Part shown: positions 42,740 to 54,504 of the stretch, one piece after another
How the letters are laid out: each line of letters starts with the position of its first letter
Position numbering within the stretch: the stretch's first letter is position 1
Source: Pseudevernia furfuracea
Lineage: Eukaryota > Ascomycota > Lecanoromycetes > Lecanorales > Parmeliaceae
Length of the DNA: 64,000 bases
NCBI GenBank assembly: GCA_022315425.1
Contig: JAIUPT010000020.1
Location: forward strand, 186,001-250,000
Reading direction: 5' to 3'
The notes under the pieces: model-generated
What the model was told of the DNA's origin: nothing
What the model saw: only the letters and a program-made list of their open reading frames with translations
Databases searched by the model: none
Made by a program: the position numbers and the translations under genes

Positions 42740-45159
42740 ATGAATCTAGGCGATAGAATGTTACAAGTACAACAGGATCCCGCGCAGCACACGGTCTCCT
42801 CTTCAGAGCCAATAGCCAACCCACAGGGCGAAACATCTACGGCGACAGCTTCTGCGGGAAAGAGTTTCATGCGCTGTGTGAGAATACCCTCACAAGCTCA
42901 AAAAAGTCCAGTCAATCATCAAACACTCATGACTGAATTCAAGATTGACTACCAAGTACGTAAGGATAAAAAAGGCCTGAAATCCGTGCACAAGGTCTAC
43001 CTCCCTTCCACATGGAAAGGGTGGGCAATTATGGCCGAGAAGAAAGATGCCGCCAGCCCTTGCGGAGCAGAACTGCCACGGGAGATCTCTGTAGGTCACC
43101 TTCATCTCACACGGTAGTTTTGTTCACCACCAACAACAATCTGACAATGTTCGATTTTCGCAGACAAAGGCGAAGAAGTCATCAGAAAGCCACCATGTCA
43201 TTGAAATTTTCCGCCTTTAGTTAGTATAGAGCTTACGTATACACCAGGAACCGTCAGCAGAAGATCCTCATGATGTACCAATGCCACAACCTGTGGAATG
43301 CCGTCGGTCGAAGCCCGGCCCTGAGTATCGACTTGAGCAACAGGCCAAATTGAACGCGGTCAATGGAGTCGTGTTGCCTTCTACCCTAAAGCCTGGCCAG
43401 CCGCCAATCAAAACTCGTTATGGGCCAATTGGAATAGCTCAGGTTAGGACTAGGGTTAGGACTAGGGTTAGGAACAAGTGCTGCCCCATCTGCAGTGACT
43501 GGTTTCGCCGTCCTGTTGAAGTTAAAGATCACTTCATTCATTGCGTGCGGAGAAATGGGAATCCGCAGGGATATTATTGGAACGGTGCGTTGGATGATGA
43601 GCGTCGCATTGGGAAGGAAATAGCCGAGCTGTACTGCAGAAGGGACGGGAAAGAGGACCAGGCTACCGAAACTTCAACAAGTGATGGAAGTTCTGGCGAT
43701 GTTTCTCACACAATCAGCTATGAACCATCAGGGTCCTGCAGCTCTAGCCAACCCTCGGGTTCAAGCTCCCAGGCAGTGCCACTTAGCTTGCACCACGACC
43801 CCAACGACGACACTAGGGCATCTCCCCAAACGCAAACTCGGCCAGATCACTGCTATGGAAAAGGTGTCGCTGAAATGTGGGACGAGAAAGTAGCTGACAG
43901 TGCTACTGAGAGCCCACATTTCAGTAAAGAAGGGAGAGTTGAAACACTTTCAAAGGCTGCACAGGTAATTGCTTCCCTTGGGTTCTAGACTGTCCTGATG
44001 CTCATGTATGCCTCAGAGCCCACGATCAGAACAGCTTCGAGACTTACAAGCGCATACACTGCCTCTGCTTAATGGCAAGCATGTTGACGACATCGAAAAT
44101 ATATGGGTGTTGACTACACCTGGGCTCGCGCAACAGCATGAGAGTGAAGCCAATACTATTGGAGCAAATGGCCATAATAGTATCCACAGTAACTTCGATG
44201 CCATCCACATGGCCCCCAAACCCGCGGGCCCTACACGAACAAGTCAAGCCCGCCGCACCATAAGCAACCCCTACATGCCCCCGAAACCGGCGGTTCCTAC
44301 ACCAATCAGCCAGGGACGCCACACCATAAGCGACGCCCCCACTATGCTAACTCCCGGAGATCTCAGTGCCCGTAGGCCACCCCTGCCTTCATCTGATAAT
44401 GCAATGACTTCATTAGCTAGCCTAGCCGGCCTCACTAGTCGACAATCTCAATTGCAACCAATACCACTCCCCTCGTTGCCGCCATCAGGTGCAAGGAAAC
44501 GGCGGATGCCCTCAGAACCAGCGCCGCTGTCCCAAAGCTCAAAGCGTCAACGAGTAGTGTCGAGACCAGTGTCTCCCTCTGAAGAGGCAAATCAGCTTCA
44601 AGTCAAGACGGCAGCATACTCGAGCCGCCAATCTGAAATACAGGGACTTCAAATTCCACCAGCATCAGCCGCAGGATCGGCTCTGAGCTTGTTTGAAAGC
44701 GGACCGATGCCGGGCGAAAAGGTCGATGGGAATCGTGCCGCAGAGCGCCAGTCTAAAGGGAAGGGGCTTAGGATCAATACAATGGCAGCCGAGTCAGCTG
44801 CTCCAACACTGCCCGAGAACGAGACTACATCTGAGGAGAAGTTGTATGCAGACTATGTCACAACCCACGAGGAGTTTCGCAAAGAACTTGACAACCTAGC
44901 TCATGGGCTTAACGCCGCAAAGAAGCGAGCGGATGCGGCCACACTAAATATTCAGACAGCAGAGAACATCGTTTATCAGGCCAACAATGCCGGCTTCGCG
45001 AAGTTGAAGGTACAGGAAGACAAGTATAAGAAAGAGAACGAGGCACATCGGCGAGCGAACAGACTCCTCGTGATACGATGCCACACATTGGAGCGGAAGA
45101 TAGATGAGAAAAACCAAGAAATAAATGAGCTAAAATTGGAACTAGAGCAGGGACGGTAG
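42740..45159 (+). CDS. Zinc-finger and coiled-coil protein containing telomere-like coding repeat
   Basis: The likely exons are 42740-43090, a small 43164-43196, 43248-43964 and 44017-45159, giving about 747 residues (736 if the small exon is skipped; both are in frame). A Cys/His module CCPICSDWFRRPVEVKDHF, then HCVRRNGNPQGYYW, resembles a motif common in uncharacterised filamentous-fungal proteins. Immediately before it lies a basic tract VRTRVRTRVRN encoded by telomere-like DNA. The long last exon is Pro/Ser-rich, with two near-identical segments (MAPKPAGPTRTSQARRTIS and MPPKPAVPTPISQGRHTIS) and a KRRM/KRQR nuclear-type basic patch. The final ~110 residues (EKLYADYVTTHEEFRKELD to KIDEKNQEINELKLELEQ) form a coiled coil. 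The function is unknown; a nuclear DNA- or chromatin-linked role is a guess. Confidence 0.75.
43441..43475 (+). repeat. Interstitial telomere-like repeat inside an exon
   Basis: The stretch AGGTTAGGACTAGGGTTAGG continues with ACTAGGGTTAGGAAC. This gives three GGTTAGGACTA-type units, two of which contain TAGGGTTAGG, that is TTAGGG repeats with one interruption per unit. It is translated in frame as alternating Val-Arg-Thr-Arg just before the Cys/His module. Confidence 0.85.
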
Positions 45160-46236
45160 ATGTCTGCGTTTGCGAGGATGAGAGGCTGGGTTTCGGCCCG
45201 TCGTTCATAGTGGGTAGTTCGTTGGCGAGAGGAATGCCATGGAGCGAGTTTATGAAGTTCCAAATCAGCGGCTAGGTGGTACTCGATGCTTGTGAGACCG
45301 TGACAGCATGTAATTTAGGGCTGGAGAAGCATGCCATTTGCTAGATATCGCGGAGATTGGGCCAACAATCTTGAATTTTCAGTACTCAACCCTTCTGTAG
45401 GCCGGACCCATGATTATGAAAGTGTCGTTTGATAACCATATCATATTAGAACGAGTTGAAGACAATGCCATATGCATTCACGGAGTCGAACTGACACAGA
45501 GAACGCTAAACTCGTAGGGCTGACTCACCGCAATGCTGCATGGTAATGGCTGGTAGCCTGGAAGGTCGTTGCCCTTCGGATTGATTCTTGTCCTCCAGAT
45601 ACTATCTACTTAAACACGGCAGAAGCAGAGGTTCCTTAGTAGGACGCTGTCTTGGGTTGTCTTAGATCGTGAACCCTTTGCCCTTGGAAAGGTCAGCAAT
45701 TGCGTGACGAACATTCAATTTCTGCGGATATCATTGACAGGAGTGCAAAATGAAACTTCATGATGTTCGTTCTTGTAAGACTAAAAGAGCAGTACAAATG
45801 CAATAGACTGTTCAGCCCTCAATCCAGAGAGCAATCGAGCGATTGGCGCTAAAGGTAGCGCTGTCTCGGTAAACAAATCCGATCAAACCTTTCCTTCCTC
45901 TTCCACTTCAAAACATCCTCCATCACAACAACGATATTCCTCCATCACGAAGGCTTCAAACTCTACAAAACACAGTAGACATTCATGTGAGCATACTTCC
46001 ATCACCACACAGCTGCCCCCATCTTACCTTTTTCTCTTCACGTCACCAGCCTCACTTCACGTCATGTCACCTCGACCTACCCTGCTAATCATCGATTATA
46101 GTCAATCTTTCATCAAAGGGATAACTCATAACAAGATGTGGGCATCTGTTCAACTCTGCAGCCCTGCTGACAGCAGTATCATCATCAAAATACGCGTGAT
46201 AAGCTGACGCTGCAGCCAGAAAGACACGTACATATC
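45160..46236. other. Intergenic, 1.1 kb
   Basis: No gene, RNA or repeat was recognised. The final ~200 bases are rich in ATCATCA and are the 5' region of the zinc-knuckle gene. Confidence 0.5.
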
Positions 46237-48323
46237 ATGGCTGAGTGGAACGCTTCTGGTGAGTTTCTCTGATCATCACCGCACCTGCTTCGCATTGCGT
46301 CTCCCACGCACTGGAGAGTCTTCCTACACCACTGCATCATCACCTTCACTCTTTCGAGCATGGTCCTCACGATGAGACAACCTTACTAACTCAGGTCTCT
46401 CATCTCAGCTGGTGGTGGAGAATGGGACTCCGGTGCCGGAACTGCTGGAGATACTTGGACTGGTGGCGCTGACGCCGGTGCGAATGCTGGCACCGACTTC
46501 GGTACCACGAACGGTGAGGTCATTCAAGTTGGAGCTGGAAGTGGTGGGGATTTCACGTGCCGTCGGTAAGTTCAGCAAGCTTGCTCTACTCCTTGCCTTA
46601 CTGAACGCTGACACAACATAGCTGTGGTGAAGCTGGCCATATGGCTCGTCAATGCCCGACCGCTCCTGAAGGCAGTGGTAACGACGGAAAGTGCTTCAAC
46701 TGTGGTGAAGAAGGGTGAGCCTGCACTCTTCTGGTTTGACTGAATGCTGATCCACTCTATAGTCACTCAAAGGCCGGCTGCCCAAATCCTCGTGTCTTCA
46801 AAGGAACTTGCCGTATCTGTGAAAAAGAAGGCCACCCTGCTTCCGAGTGCCCAGACAAGCCTCCACCTAAGTGCTTCAACTGCAAACAGGAAGGTACCTC
46901 ATCACTCCCCACACCATACGCCATTACTTGGTACTGACACTGCCTTCAGGTCATCAAACTTCCGAATGCAAGGCCAATCGCGTTTTCGACACGTCCCAAG
47001 TAGCTGACATGTCTGCCGAAGACGCATGGGAGGCCCTCGAGAAGGCAGATCAGGAACGTGACCTGGATGATTTTCGTGAGGTGCGTGCTGACAAAAGATA
47101 CCCTCACACACAGACTGCTGACTTTTGTGATCAGGCCTTCAGAGTCTACACCAAAGCCGCTTCAGACGCTACTTACGATGAGCTCGAGACAGCATTCCGT
47201 CTCAGTAACTTCAATACCCACCTGATTGCCACCGAGAATGAGTTGCCTAAAACTCATACGTATGTAAATCTGCAGGGCGAGCTTGACAAGACCTACAAAG
47301 TCGGGTTCCACCTAAGCCCCAAGCCCAGACGCGAGACCGCGAAGCAGGGATGGCCAGAGACTCCCGAAGAAAACATTGAGCGCCTCAAGAATGCCGGGCT
47401 ACCCATGGAGCGGGGCATTCCAAAGTGCATGCGTTGTAATGGTAAGTCTTCATATCCATCTATGCTTGGCGCGGCTAATGATTCTTCTTAGAGCTTGGTC
47501 ATACCACTCGTGCCTGCCCTGAGGAGGCTGTCGAGAACACAGACAAGGTGCAAGTCAAGTGCGTCAACTGTGAGGAAGTCGGCCACCGTGCACGTGACTG
47601 CCCTACGCCACGAGTGGATAAGTTTGCATGCCGTAATTGCAAGTAGGTCATGTCATAGCCTGTTACTCCGCTCTTTCCATGTCTAATCTAATCCAGGCAA
47701 TCTGGCCATACTTCCGCTGAATGCACAGAGCCACGCTCCGCTGAAGGAGTTGAGTGTCGCAAATGCAGTCAAAGTCAGTCTACCTTTGTGCTGGTGTCTT
47801 CTGTTTTTATTCTAAAAGCTTGCAGTGGGACACTTTTCGAAGGACTGCCCTACCGCTGGGGGAAACAACTGCCGCAACTGTGGCGAGGAGGGTCACATGA
47901 GCAAGGAATGCGACAAGCCTCGCAACCCAGCAACTGTCACATGTAGGAATTGTGAGGAGATGGGACATTTCAGCAGAGACTGCCCCAAGCCTCGTGACTA
48001 TAGCAAAGTCAAGTGTTCGAACTGCGATCAGAGTATGCCGACCAGCCTCAGATGCCCGCATTGAGTTGCACCTTGCTGACAAGAAGATAGTGGGCCATAC
48101 CAAATCGCGATGCAAGGAACCAATCAAAGATGTGGATGATGGAGGCTTTGGTGCTGGCGGTGACACGGGCGGTTTCGATGCCCCTGCTGGTGGTGAAGGT
48201 TTCGCGGCTCCTGTTCCCGGAGGAGGAGATGCGTGGGCTGCTGGACCGGGAGGAGCCACTAATGAGTGGGGCACTGTGCCTGTAGCTACGACAGTGGGAG
48301 GAGGAGGTCAAGACGGCTGGTAG
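46237..48323 (+). CDS. Eleven-zinc-knuckle (CCHC) protein, GIS2/CNBP-like superfamily
   Basis: Ten exons (46237-46258, 46409-46565, 46622-46714, 46763-46893, 46950-47080, 47135-47441, 47492-47642, 47697-47773, 47826-48032, 48091-48323) give 502 residues. Eleven CX2CX4HX4C knuckles are visible: four near the N-terminus (CRRCGEAGHMARQC, CFNCGEEGHSKAGC, CRICEKEGHPASEC, CFNCKQEGHQTSEC). An acidic helical segment follows (MSAEDAWEALEKADQERDL). Seven more knuckles come after it (from CMRCNELGHTTRAC to CSNCDQMGHTKSRC). CCHC knuckles bind single-stranded nucleic acid. The ends are Gly-rich: GAGTAGDTWTGGADAGANAG at the start and a Gly/Ala tail ending GGGGQDGW. In fungi such proteins are often labelled CnjB-type zinc-knuckle factors. 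Six introns fall inside knuckles, each just before the GH step. Confidence 0.92.
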
Positions 48324-49091
48324 ATGTTACCTTGTACCTCAGCTATGGGCTGATGCTAGATTGCTAGAGCTTTCCTGAGGATTAATTTCACGGATAGGTG
48401 CGAGGAAGGACGGCAGCTTATCCCACAAAGATGTAGCTTACCTCTGAAATTACCTAGTCAGAACCATGCCTGGAACAGCTACCACTCCTTTATTTCAACG
48501 ATGAGATAGACATTGTCGCTTGCACTTAGTTCTAATTGCTAATGTTGTGGTGTCCTGTGATTGGAGCGCCAATACCATCTCGCCGAGTGATTCTGATAGT
48601 GGTGTCTAGACTAGGTAGAGTACTTGTAGGTCTCATCGTCGGCGCTGACCTTGCGCTGGTATAGACCTCGAGATACATAATTTCCCTATGCCCCCCCATG
48701 ATTCAAAACCAGAGTCTGAAGCTTTGAAGGCGTTTCCTGCAGGGAATGTCGTCTCTTGATAGGGCAGACGCGATTCATGCGACACCTCGCCTTGCAGATT
48801 TATGAGTCGCTGCTACGCCGCTCAGCCGAATCCTGCCTGCCCCGCTTCTCCGCAATTTCCATCCCGCTGGCAGAGATCTTGCAGAACGATGCCAGTATTG
48901 ACGTTTTCATAGACTGAAAACATCACACGGCTTGTAACGTTAATGCGAGCCGTGCTACCAACAAATTCAGTCGTTCCCGGATGGCTCCAACTAAGGTAAG
49001 GTACAGATAACGGTCGTGCGATTGCCGTGCATCTATCTCTGCTGCCTCAATCAAATCCCACAATGTTGATCCCCGCATTACTCCCGCGGAC

Positions 49092-49137
49092 GGCCTCTAG
49101 TTTATCTAGACGTACTCTAGTTGATAAACTAGAGGCC
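49092..49137. repeat. Perfect 15-base inverted repeat
   Basis: GGCCTCTAGTTTATC at 49092-49106 is matched by its exact complement GATAAACTAGAGGCC at 49123-49137, with a 16-base spacer. The spacer itself contains CTAG-rich sequence. It lies about 220 bases upstream of the sugar transporter start and could form a hairpin or bind a dimeric factor. Confidence 0.9.
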
Positions 49138-49255
49138 CTTTTGCAGCTCTCTCGCTTTCCCATTGGAACGTCCTGCCCAATTACGTAGTGCTTTCCCGCA
49201 CCGTCTGATGCCGTTTATGCCGCATCTCAAATGTTATTCTAACCTCTCCTCTGTG

Positions 49256-49262
49256 TATATAA
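49256..49262 (+). promoter_or_regulatory. TATA-like box of sugar transporter gene
   Basis: TATATAA lies 94 bases upstream of the transporter start codon, a normal position for a fungal TATA element. There is no transcription evidence. Confidence 0.5.
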
Positions 49263-49355
49263 CGCCGGTAGTATATCTATTCTATCGGGTGTTCCAATCC
49301 GCTTGACCTTCTCCTAATCTGCGCCGTAATTCGACGCATTCTGCGCCCAGGAAAC

Positions 49356-51560
49356 ATGTTTGGGAACTCCCCCTATTTTGGCCTCAAGGGCACAAGGCTC
49401 AATGTCGCCGTGGGTGTCCTAGCTGGATTGGACTTCTTGTGAGTCCCAAATGCTGAAGTTGGACACTTACATGGTCTGATTGAACCCAGACTCTTTGGCT
49501 ATGATCAAGGTGTCATGGGTGGCCTATTGACCTTAACTTCCTTTGTGAAAACCTTCCCAGAGATCGATACCACGACCGCAACGGAAACGGCTCAGCATCT
49601 CAATGCCTCCCAGCAAACCCATAGATCGACTATCCAAGGTACTCCGGTGCAAGGAAGTTATCGTGCCATCAGCCGACTGACAGGGTCTAGGTATTTCGGT
49701 CGCTGCTTACAACGTCGGATGTTTCTTTGGGGCTATTGCTACGATCTTTATTGGAGACCGCCTCGGTCGCCGAAAGACAATCTTTCTCGGCTCTTCGATC
49801 ATGGTTGTTGGTGCAGCTTTGCAGTGCTCGTCTTTTTCGTTAGCTCAATTCATCACTGGAAGATTAGTCACTGGGTACGGACTATGATCCTGTTAGAGAG
49901 AAGAATGCTGACGCTAAACGAAAGCTTTGGCAATGGTCTTAACACGTCAACTGTACCGACCTGGCAGTCAGAGTGTTCGAGATCTCACAGGCGGGGCCAA
50001 CTGGTCATGATCGAGGTATTTCGGCCTGGACGATGCAGCATATCAGAGCTAATGCGGTTGAATTCTTAGGGTGCAATGATCACTGGAGGCATTTGCTTCA
50101 GCTACTGGCTTGACTTTGGTTTCTCCTTCCTGGATCCAAACACCATTGCCTGGAGATTCCCTATTGGATTCCAGATCTTTTTCGCGCTACTTATCCTGCT
50201 TTTCGTCCTCGAGCTTCCAGAGTCGCCCCGGTGGTTGATCTTGAAGGGCCAGGAAGATGAGGCGATGTCAGTCTTAAGTGCTCTCAGTGATCTTCCACCG
50301 GACGATGTAAGTCCTCGTTTCATGTTGAGGAAGCTGGTTCGCTGACAAACCTCAGCCTTACGTTCACGGCGAATTCTCTGCTATCAAAGATACTGTTCTG
50401 GAGATGTCTCAAGGCGGTTTTCGAGATCTGTTCACGATGAACGAAGATAGGCATCTTCACCGTACCATCTTGGCATATTTCAATCAAGTTTCGCAACAAA
50501 TAACTGGCATAAATCTTATCACGTACTATGCAGCAACCATCTATCAACAGGAGATTGGATTGAATGGCGTGACGTCGAGGGCCTTGGCAGCTGCGAATGG
50601 AACAGGTATGAAGGGCCTTTCAGCTCGGCTTTTCGGATATGGAAACTGAACTTCAATGCAATAGAATACTTCGCGGCCTCGTGGATCGCTGTCTTTACTA
50701 TAGAGAAATTCGGCCGGCGTCAGCTGTCAGTGCCCAGGCCTGGTCCTTCGCGATGCCTTGCTGACTCCGGTCTAGCATGCTGTTCGGCGCCGCAGGTATG
50801 GCGTTCTCGATGGCGATACTGGCGATCATGGTATGCATCTAAGACCGTATGAAGGGAAGTGAAGTCTTCTAGCTAAGCGCAATGCAGGACAAATACACCG
50901 GCAAAGGCACAGGAATCGTAGCAGCGCTCTTTCTCTTCATCTTCAATACTTTCTTCGCAATTGGATGGCTCGGTATGACTTGGCTATACCCTGCTGAGAT
51001 CGTACCCCTGCGAATCCGTGCACCTGCAAATGCGTTATCGACATCTGCTAATTGGGTATGTGCTTCATAGCCTTGGCTTCGGACTCATACCTGCATCCAA
51101 GCTAACAAGATCCAGGCATTCAATTTCATGGTCGTAATGATCACACCGGTGGCTTTCGCATCTATCAAGTATAAGACTTACGTCATCTTTGCTGTCATGT
51201 AAGACCACAACAAGAATTATCCTCTCTACTTCCACCTAACCCTCCCATCATGTCCACAAACCAACCGCTAACCTTTCCCTCAACAGCAACGCCTTCATAT
51301 TCCCGGTCGTCTACTTCTTCTACCCCGAAACGGCCTACCGCTCCCTCGAGGAGATGGACTCCATCTTCCGCAAATGCCGCTCTTACTTCACCCTCGTGAA
51401 AATCGCCCGCGATGAGCCGAGACGGTATGGCAAGAACGGAGAATTACTCATCAACTACGAAGAGACGGATGAGCATGCGAGGAGGGCCAGCGTCTTGAGT
51501 CAGCCGTCGGAGAAGGCTGGGAAGGCGAAGGGTCTGGCAGTTGAGAACGAGGATGTTTGA
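49356..51560 (+). CDS. MFS sugar transporter
   Basis: Eleven exons (49356-49438, 49490-49638, 49691-49874, 49925-50015, 50070-50306, 50356-50605, 50665-50725, 50776-50830, 50888-51055, 51116-51198, 51287-51560) give 544 residues, normal for fungal hexose-type carriers. Family marks in order are LLFGYDQGVMGGLLTL after helix 1, IGDRLGRRKTIFLGS in loop 2-3, GRLVTGFGNGLNTSTVP, QSECSRSHRRGQLVMIEG, PESPRWLILKGQEDEA, QVSQQITGINLITYYAA, EKFGRRQL, PAEIVPLRIRAPANAL and FFYPETAYRSLEEMD. It is a plasma-membrane proton-sugar symporter by family; the exact sugar is not readable. The intron-dense structure contrasts with the 5-exon MFS gene at 37.6 kb. The tail is Glu/Lys-rich and cytosolic. Confidence 0.94.
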
Positions 51561-53415
51561 GGAAAGATTGTGGTAGGGGGTCGAGAGGCGCTTGACTAGA
51601 ATATCCGCGAGCAGATCTCTCCGGAGGATTTACTGCATATGAGTCGGGTTTCCGTAATCCTACGAAGCATCTACAATAGACCAAAGTTACTCTTGATCTT
51701 TTGGCAACATCCAAGTCAGGAGGCTAACAAGCTTCCAGAGAAAGTGACAGTTTTGAGCACCGGACACATTCCCAAATTTAGTGCACGCATAGGAAACCTG
51801 CCAAACGAGAAAATTCGTGCTTATCTTTCGATTGTCTCAGTCCTCAGACGCTCCTCCCACACCCGAGCTATCCCTGACGGGTAAGAACCTTATCAAATCG
51901 GATATGATTAAACAAGGGAATCCTTCCAAGGTCATTACAAAGTAACTTCGACTCGTGATTGATAAGCGCTGTAAAGAGTTTCTAAAAGGCGATTACAGTT
52001 ACGATACGGAGGATTCGAGGGAGGATGAGGATTCGAGGAAGGATTTGGGGGAGGATTCTACGGAACTTGAGCTTGCGAGGACAGCCCCTTCGGCAGGAGC
52101 CCCCTCGGAGAGCCCCCGGAGGAAAAGGGGGGTTCAGAGGGTCTCCCCTTGAGAATCAATCAAATCAGTACTGTAACTATGTTTTACATGTAGTGTCCTT
52201 CTCACTTTGTAGAATTCTTCCCACATTTCTCCCACAGGACGCTAGATTTCCACTACTGGGTAGCCCGCGCCCCTCGCACATATTTTTTCATATCTCTACG
52301 AGTAGGGCGTATTTTTTTGAGTTTTTGGAGCTCAGGACGTGTCTCACCCTCCCCATCGGTCAAAGATCGAAATCGTCATCTCGAGAGATAAAAGAAAGAG
52401 TGGAACTCGACCCGTCTGAGAGCTGAGGCAAATCTTTCGATGGATGCCAAACAAGCCTCTCGCGTACATAGTAGCTTGGGAGTGACTACCTTAGGTAGTG
52501 TGCCTAGAGATACCTTAATTCTAGTTCTAGTGTAGCTAACAACTTTCTTTTCAGGGTCTAGGACCCCGTCTTCTTGGCGGGCTTGGCAATGTGTTGCTAC
52601 GTGGCATGCCCTCGAGTTTTCTACTTATTAACTTCACCGAGCACCACGACTTCAAACGCCTTTAATAATAACCCAAGTCCGGCAGCTGACCGCCGGCTGA
52701 ACCTAGTCCCTCACATTGCCATAACGCTAAACACTTAAAGAACCGTCAGGTATACATATCCTCTTTTTTAATCTTATAATTGACAAAGCCTTATGTGAAG
52801 ACAAGAGTCTTAACGGCGAAGTCTTATCGAATTCGTCACTGTTAAACTACTTGGTCGAATTTTGAGAGCAATTGAATAAGCGTCTGAAAATAGTGTGCGT
52901 ACAAATAATCTTAATACCGTAGTTGAACAGACTTGAACTTCAACAATGTACGAAGCAATAAGAGAAAAGTAAGGTAAGTATTTTAGAGTGTCATAGGGCG
53001 GTTCGACATCGGTCTTCCCGCGAATTTCGACGGAACCCCCAAGCTACTGCGCGGGAGGCTTGTTTAGCGTCTTAGGGTGAGTGGGTGGCTCGGTGGGTGC
53101 CTGTCCGGAGCTGAGTTGTTCCGATGCTGACAAAATATAAACCAAAAAGCACTGCAGTGATTTCTCTATGAATAAGCAGTGGGCGAACCAAGTGTATCAC
53201 AGCCTCTTAGACTTTCTGATGACATCAATGGCTTCCACGTCTCTCTTCCCACAGTTCTTGCTCTGTTGCTGCAAAGCTGAGCTTCTTCATAAGCATATAT
53301 TGAAGCCGCCTTGCCTTAAAACTTCCTACCATAGACTCCCACACAATACTTGTACAACAGTCCAACCTGATAGCATCGCAAGATACAACTAGTCAGTTAC
53401 AATACCCTCATCAAC
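51561..53415. other. Gene-free 1.85 kb, partly purine-rich and AT-rich
   Basis: No supported gene. At 52005-52075 there is a GA-rich tract with repeated GAGGATTCGAGG units, followed by a G/C-rich block with GGAG/CCCC runs up to 52148. From about 52740 to 52980 the DNA turns AT-rich. The right end is the promoter side of the alcohol dehydrogenase gene. Confidence 0.55.
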
Positions 53416-54504
53416 ATGAGTTCCACCCGAGAAGGCTTCACTTTTACCGTCTATAGAGGGTCCAAGGATGGCTCAATCGTTGAGTCGACCACCCACCAGG
53501 ACGACCTACAAGGCGATCAGGTCCTCTTAAAAATCACCCACAGTGGTGTATGCGGAACAGACGAACATTACCGATCCGCAGACCAAGTTTTAGGACACGA
53601 AGGCGCAGGAATTGTGCAGGATGTAGGTCCGGATGTCCGCAATTTGAAGAAGTGGAGGGCCCTTCCTTTTCCTCATAGCCAGAAGACATGTTAGCTGACT
53701 TTTGTCCTTGAAAGAGGTGATCGTGTTGGCTTTGGATACCTTCATAGTAGCTGCGGCCTCTGCGAGCAATGTCTGACGGGCATGGAGACATTTTGCCCCG
53801 AAAGGGTCATGTACGGCACGGGCAACTTCCACGTCGGTTCCTTCGCCTCCCACACCGTTTGGCGCGAGGCCTACCTCTTCAAGATACCTGACTCCATACC
53901 CAACGAATACGCAGCACCTTTAATGTGCGCTGGCGCTACCGTCTTCAACGCCCTAGAAATGTACGGTACACGGCCTACCGACCGAGTTGGCATCATCGGC
54001 GTTGGTGGGCTGGGGCATCTCGCTATTCAGTTCGCCGCCAACATGGGCTGCGAGGTCGTGGTCTTCAGCGGCACGGACAGTAAGAAGGAGGAAGCCATGA
54101 AGCTGGGTGCCATGGAATTTTACGCTATGAAGGGCGTCAAAGGGCCAGAGGATGTCCAAAAAATCAAGCCGATCAACCGTCTTCTCGTTACGACCAGCGC
54201 GAAGCCAGACTATGGCTTGTATTCCTCCATACTGGCTCCCGGAGCTACGATCTTCCCTATGTCGGTGGCGGAAGGCAACTTCGAGTTTCCCTACATGCCG
54301 ATGCTGCTGACTGGCGTTCGCGTGCAGGGAAGCCTTGTAGCGGCGAGGGCGATTCATAACAAGATGTTGGAGTTTGCGGCGGCACACAATATCAGGGCAA
54401 TCATCGAAACATTCCCACTGAACAAGGAGGGTGTTGAGAAGGCGTTCGAGCACCTGGATCATGGTGAAATGCGGTATAGAGGTGTTCTGGTTGCGCAGGA
54501 TTAG
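53416..54504 (+). CDS. Zinc-type alcohol dehydrogenase
   Basis: Two exons (53416-53651, 53715-54504) give 341 residues. The protein belongs to the zinc medium-chain dehydrogenases, ADH6/cinnamyl-alcohol type. Catalytic-zinc ligands are in CGTDEHYRS, VLGHEGAGIV and PLMCAGATVFNAL. The structural zinc site is CGLCEQCLTGMETFC. The cofactor-binding loop GIIGVGGLGHLAIQFAANMG is intact. The strand after it, VVVFSGTDSKKEEAMKLGA, has Ser and Lys where NADP-using members have them, so NADP is likely. The segment between CGTD and GHE is short, as in one fungal subgroup. The donor GTGGAG is unusual, but the splice restores KKGDRVGFGYLH. The physiological substrate is unknown. Confidence 0.92.

Larger units (their letters stand above)
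48324..49355. other. Intergenic and sugar-transporter promoter
   Basis: No gene is supported. It contains a short perfect inverted repeat and a TATA-like box, listed separately, and long pyrimidine-rich stretches. Confidence 0.55.

Noticed and set aside
42309..42743. 144-codon plus-strand frame before the zinc-finger gene
   Set aside because: It starts at GTG, has no domain and ends at the next gene's start; probably leader sequence.
53200..53270. Possible promoter element for the dehydrogenase
   Set aside because: No consensus TATA or activator site could be defined.
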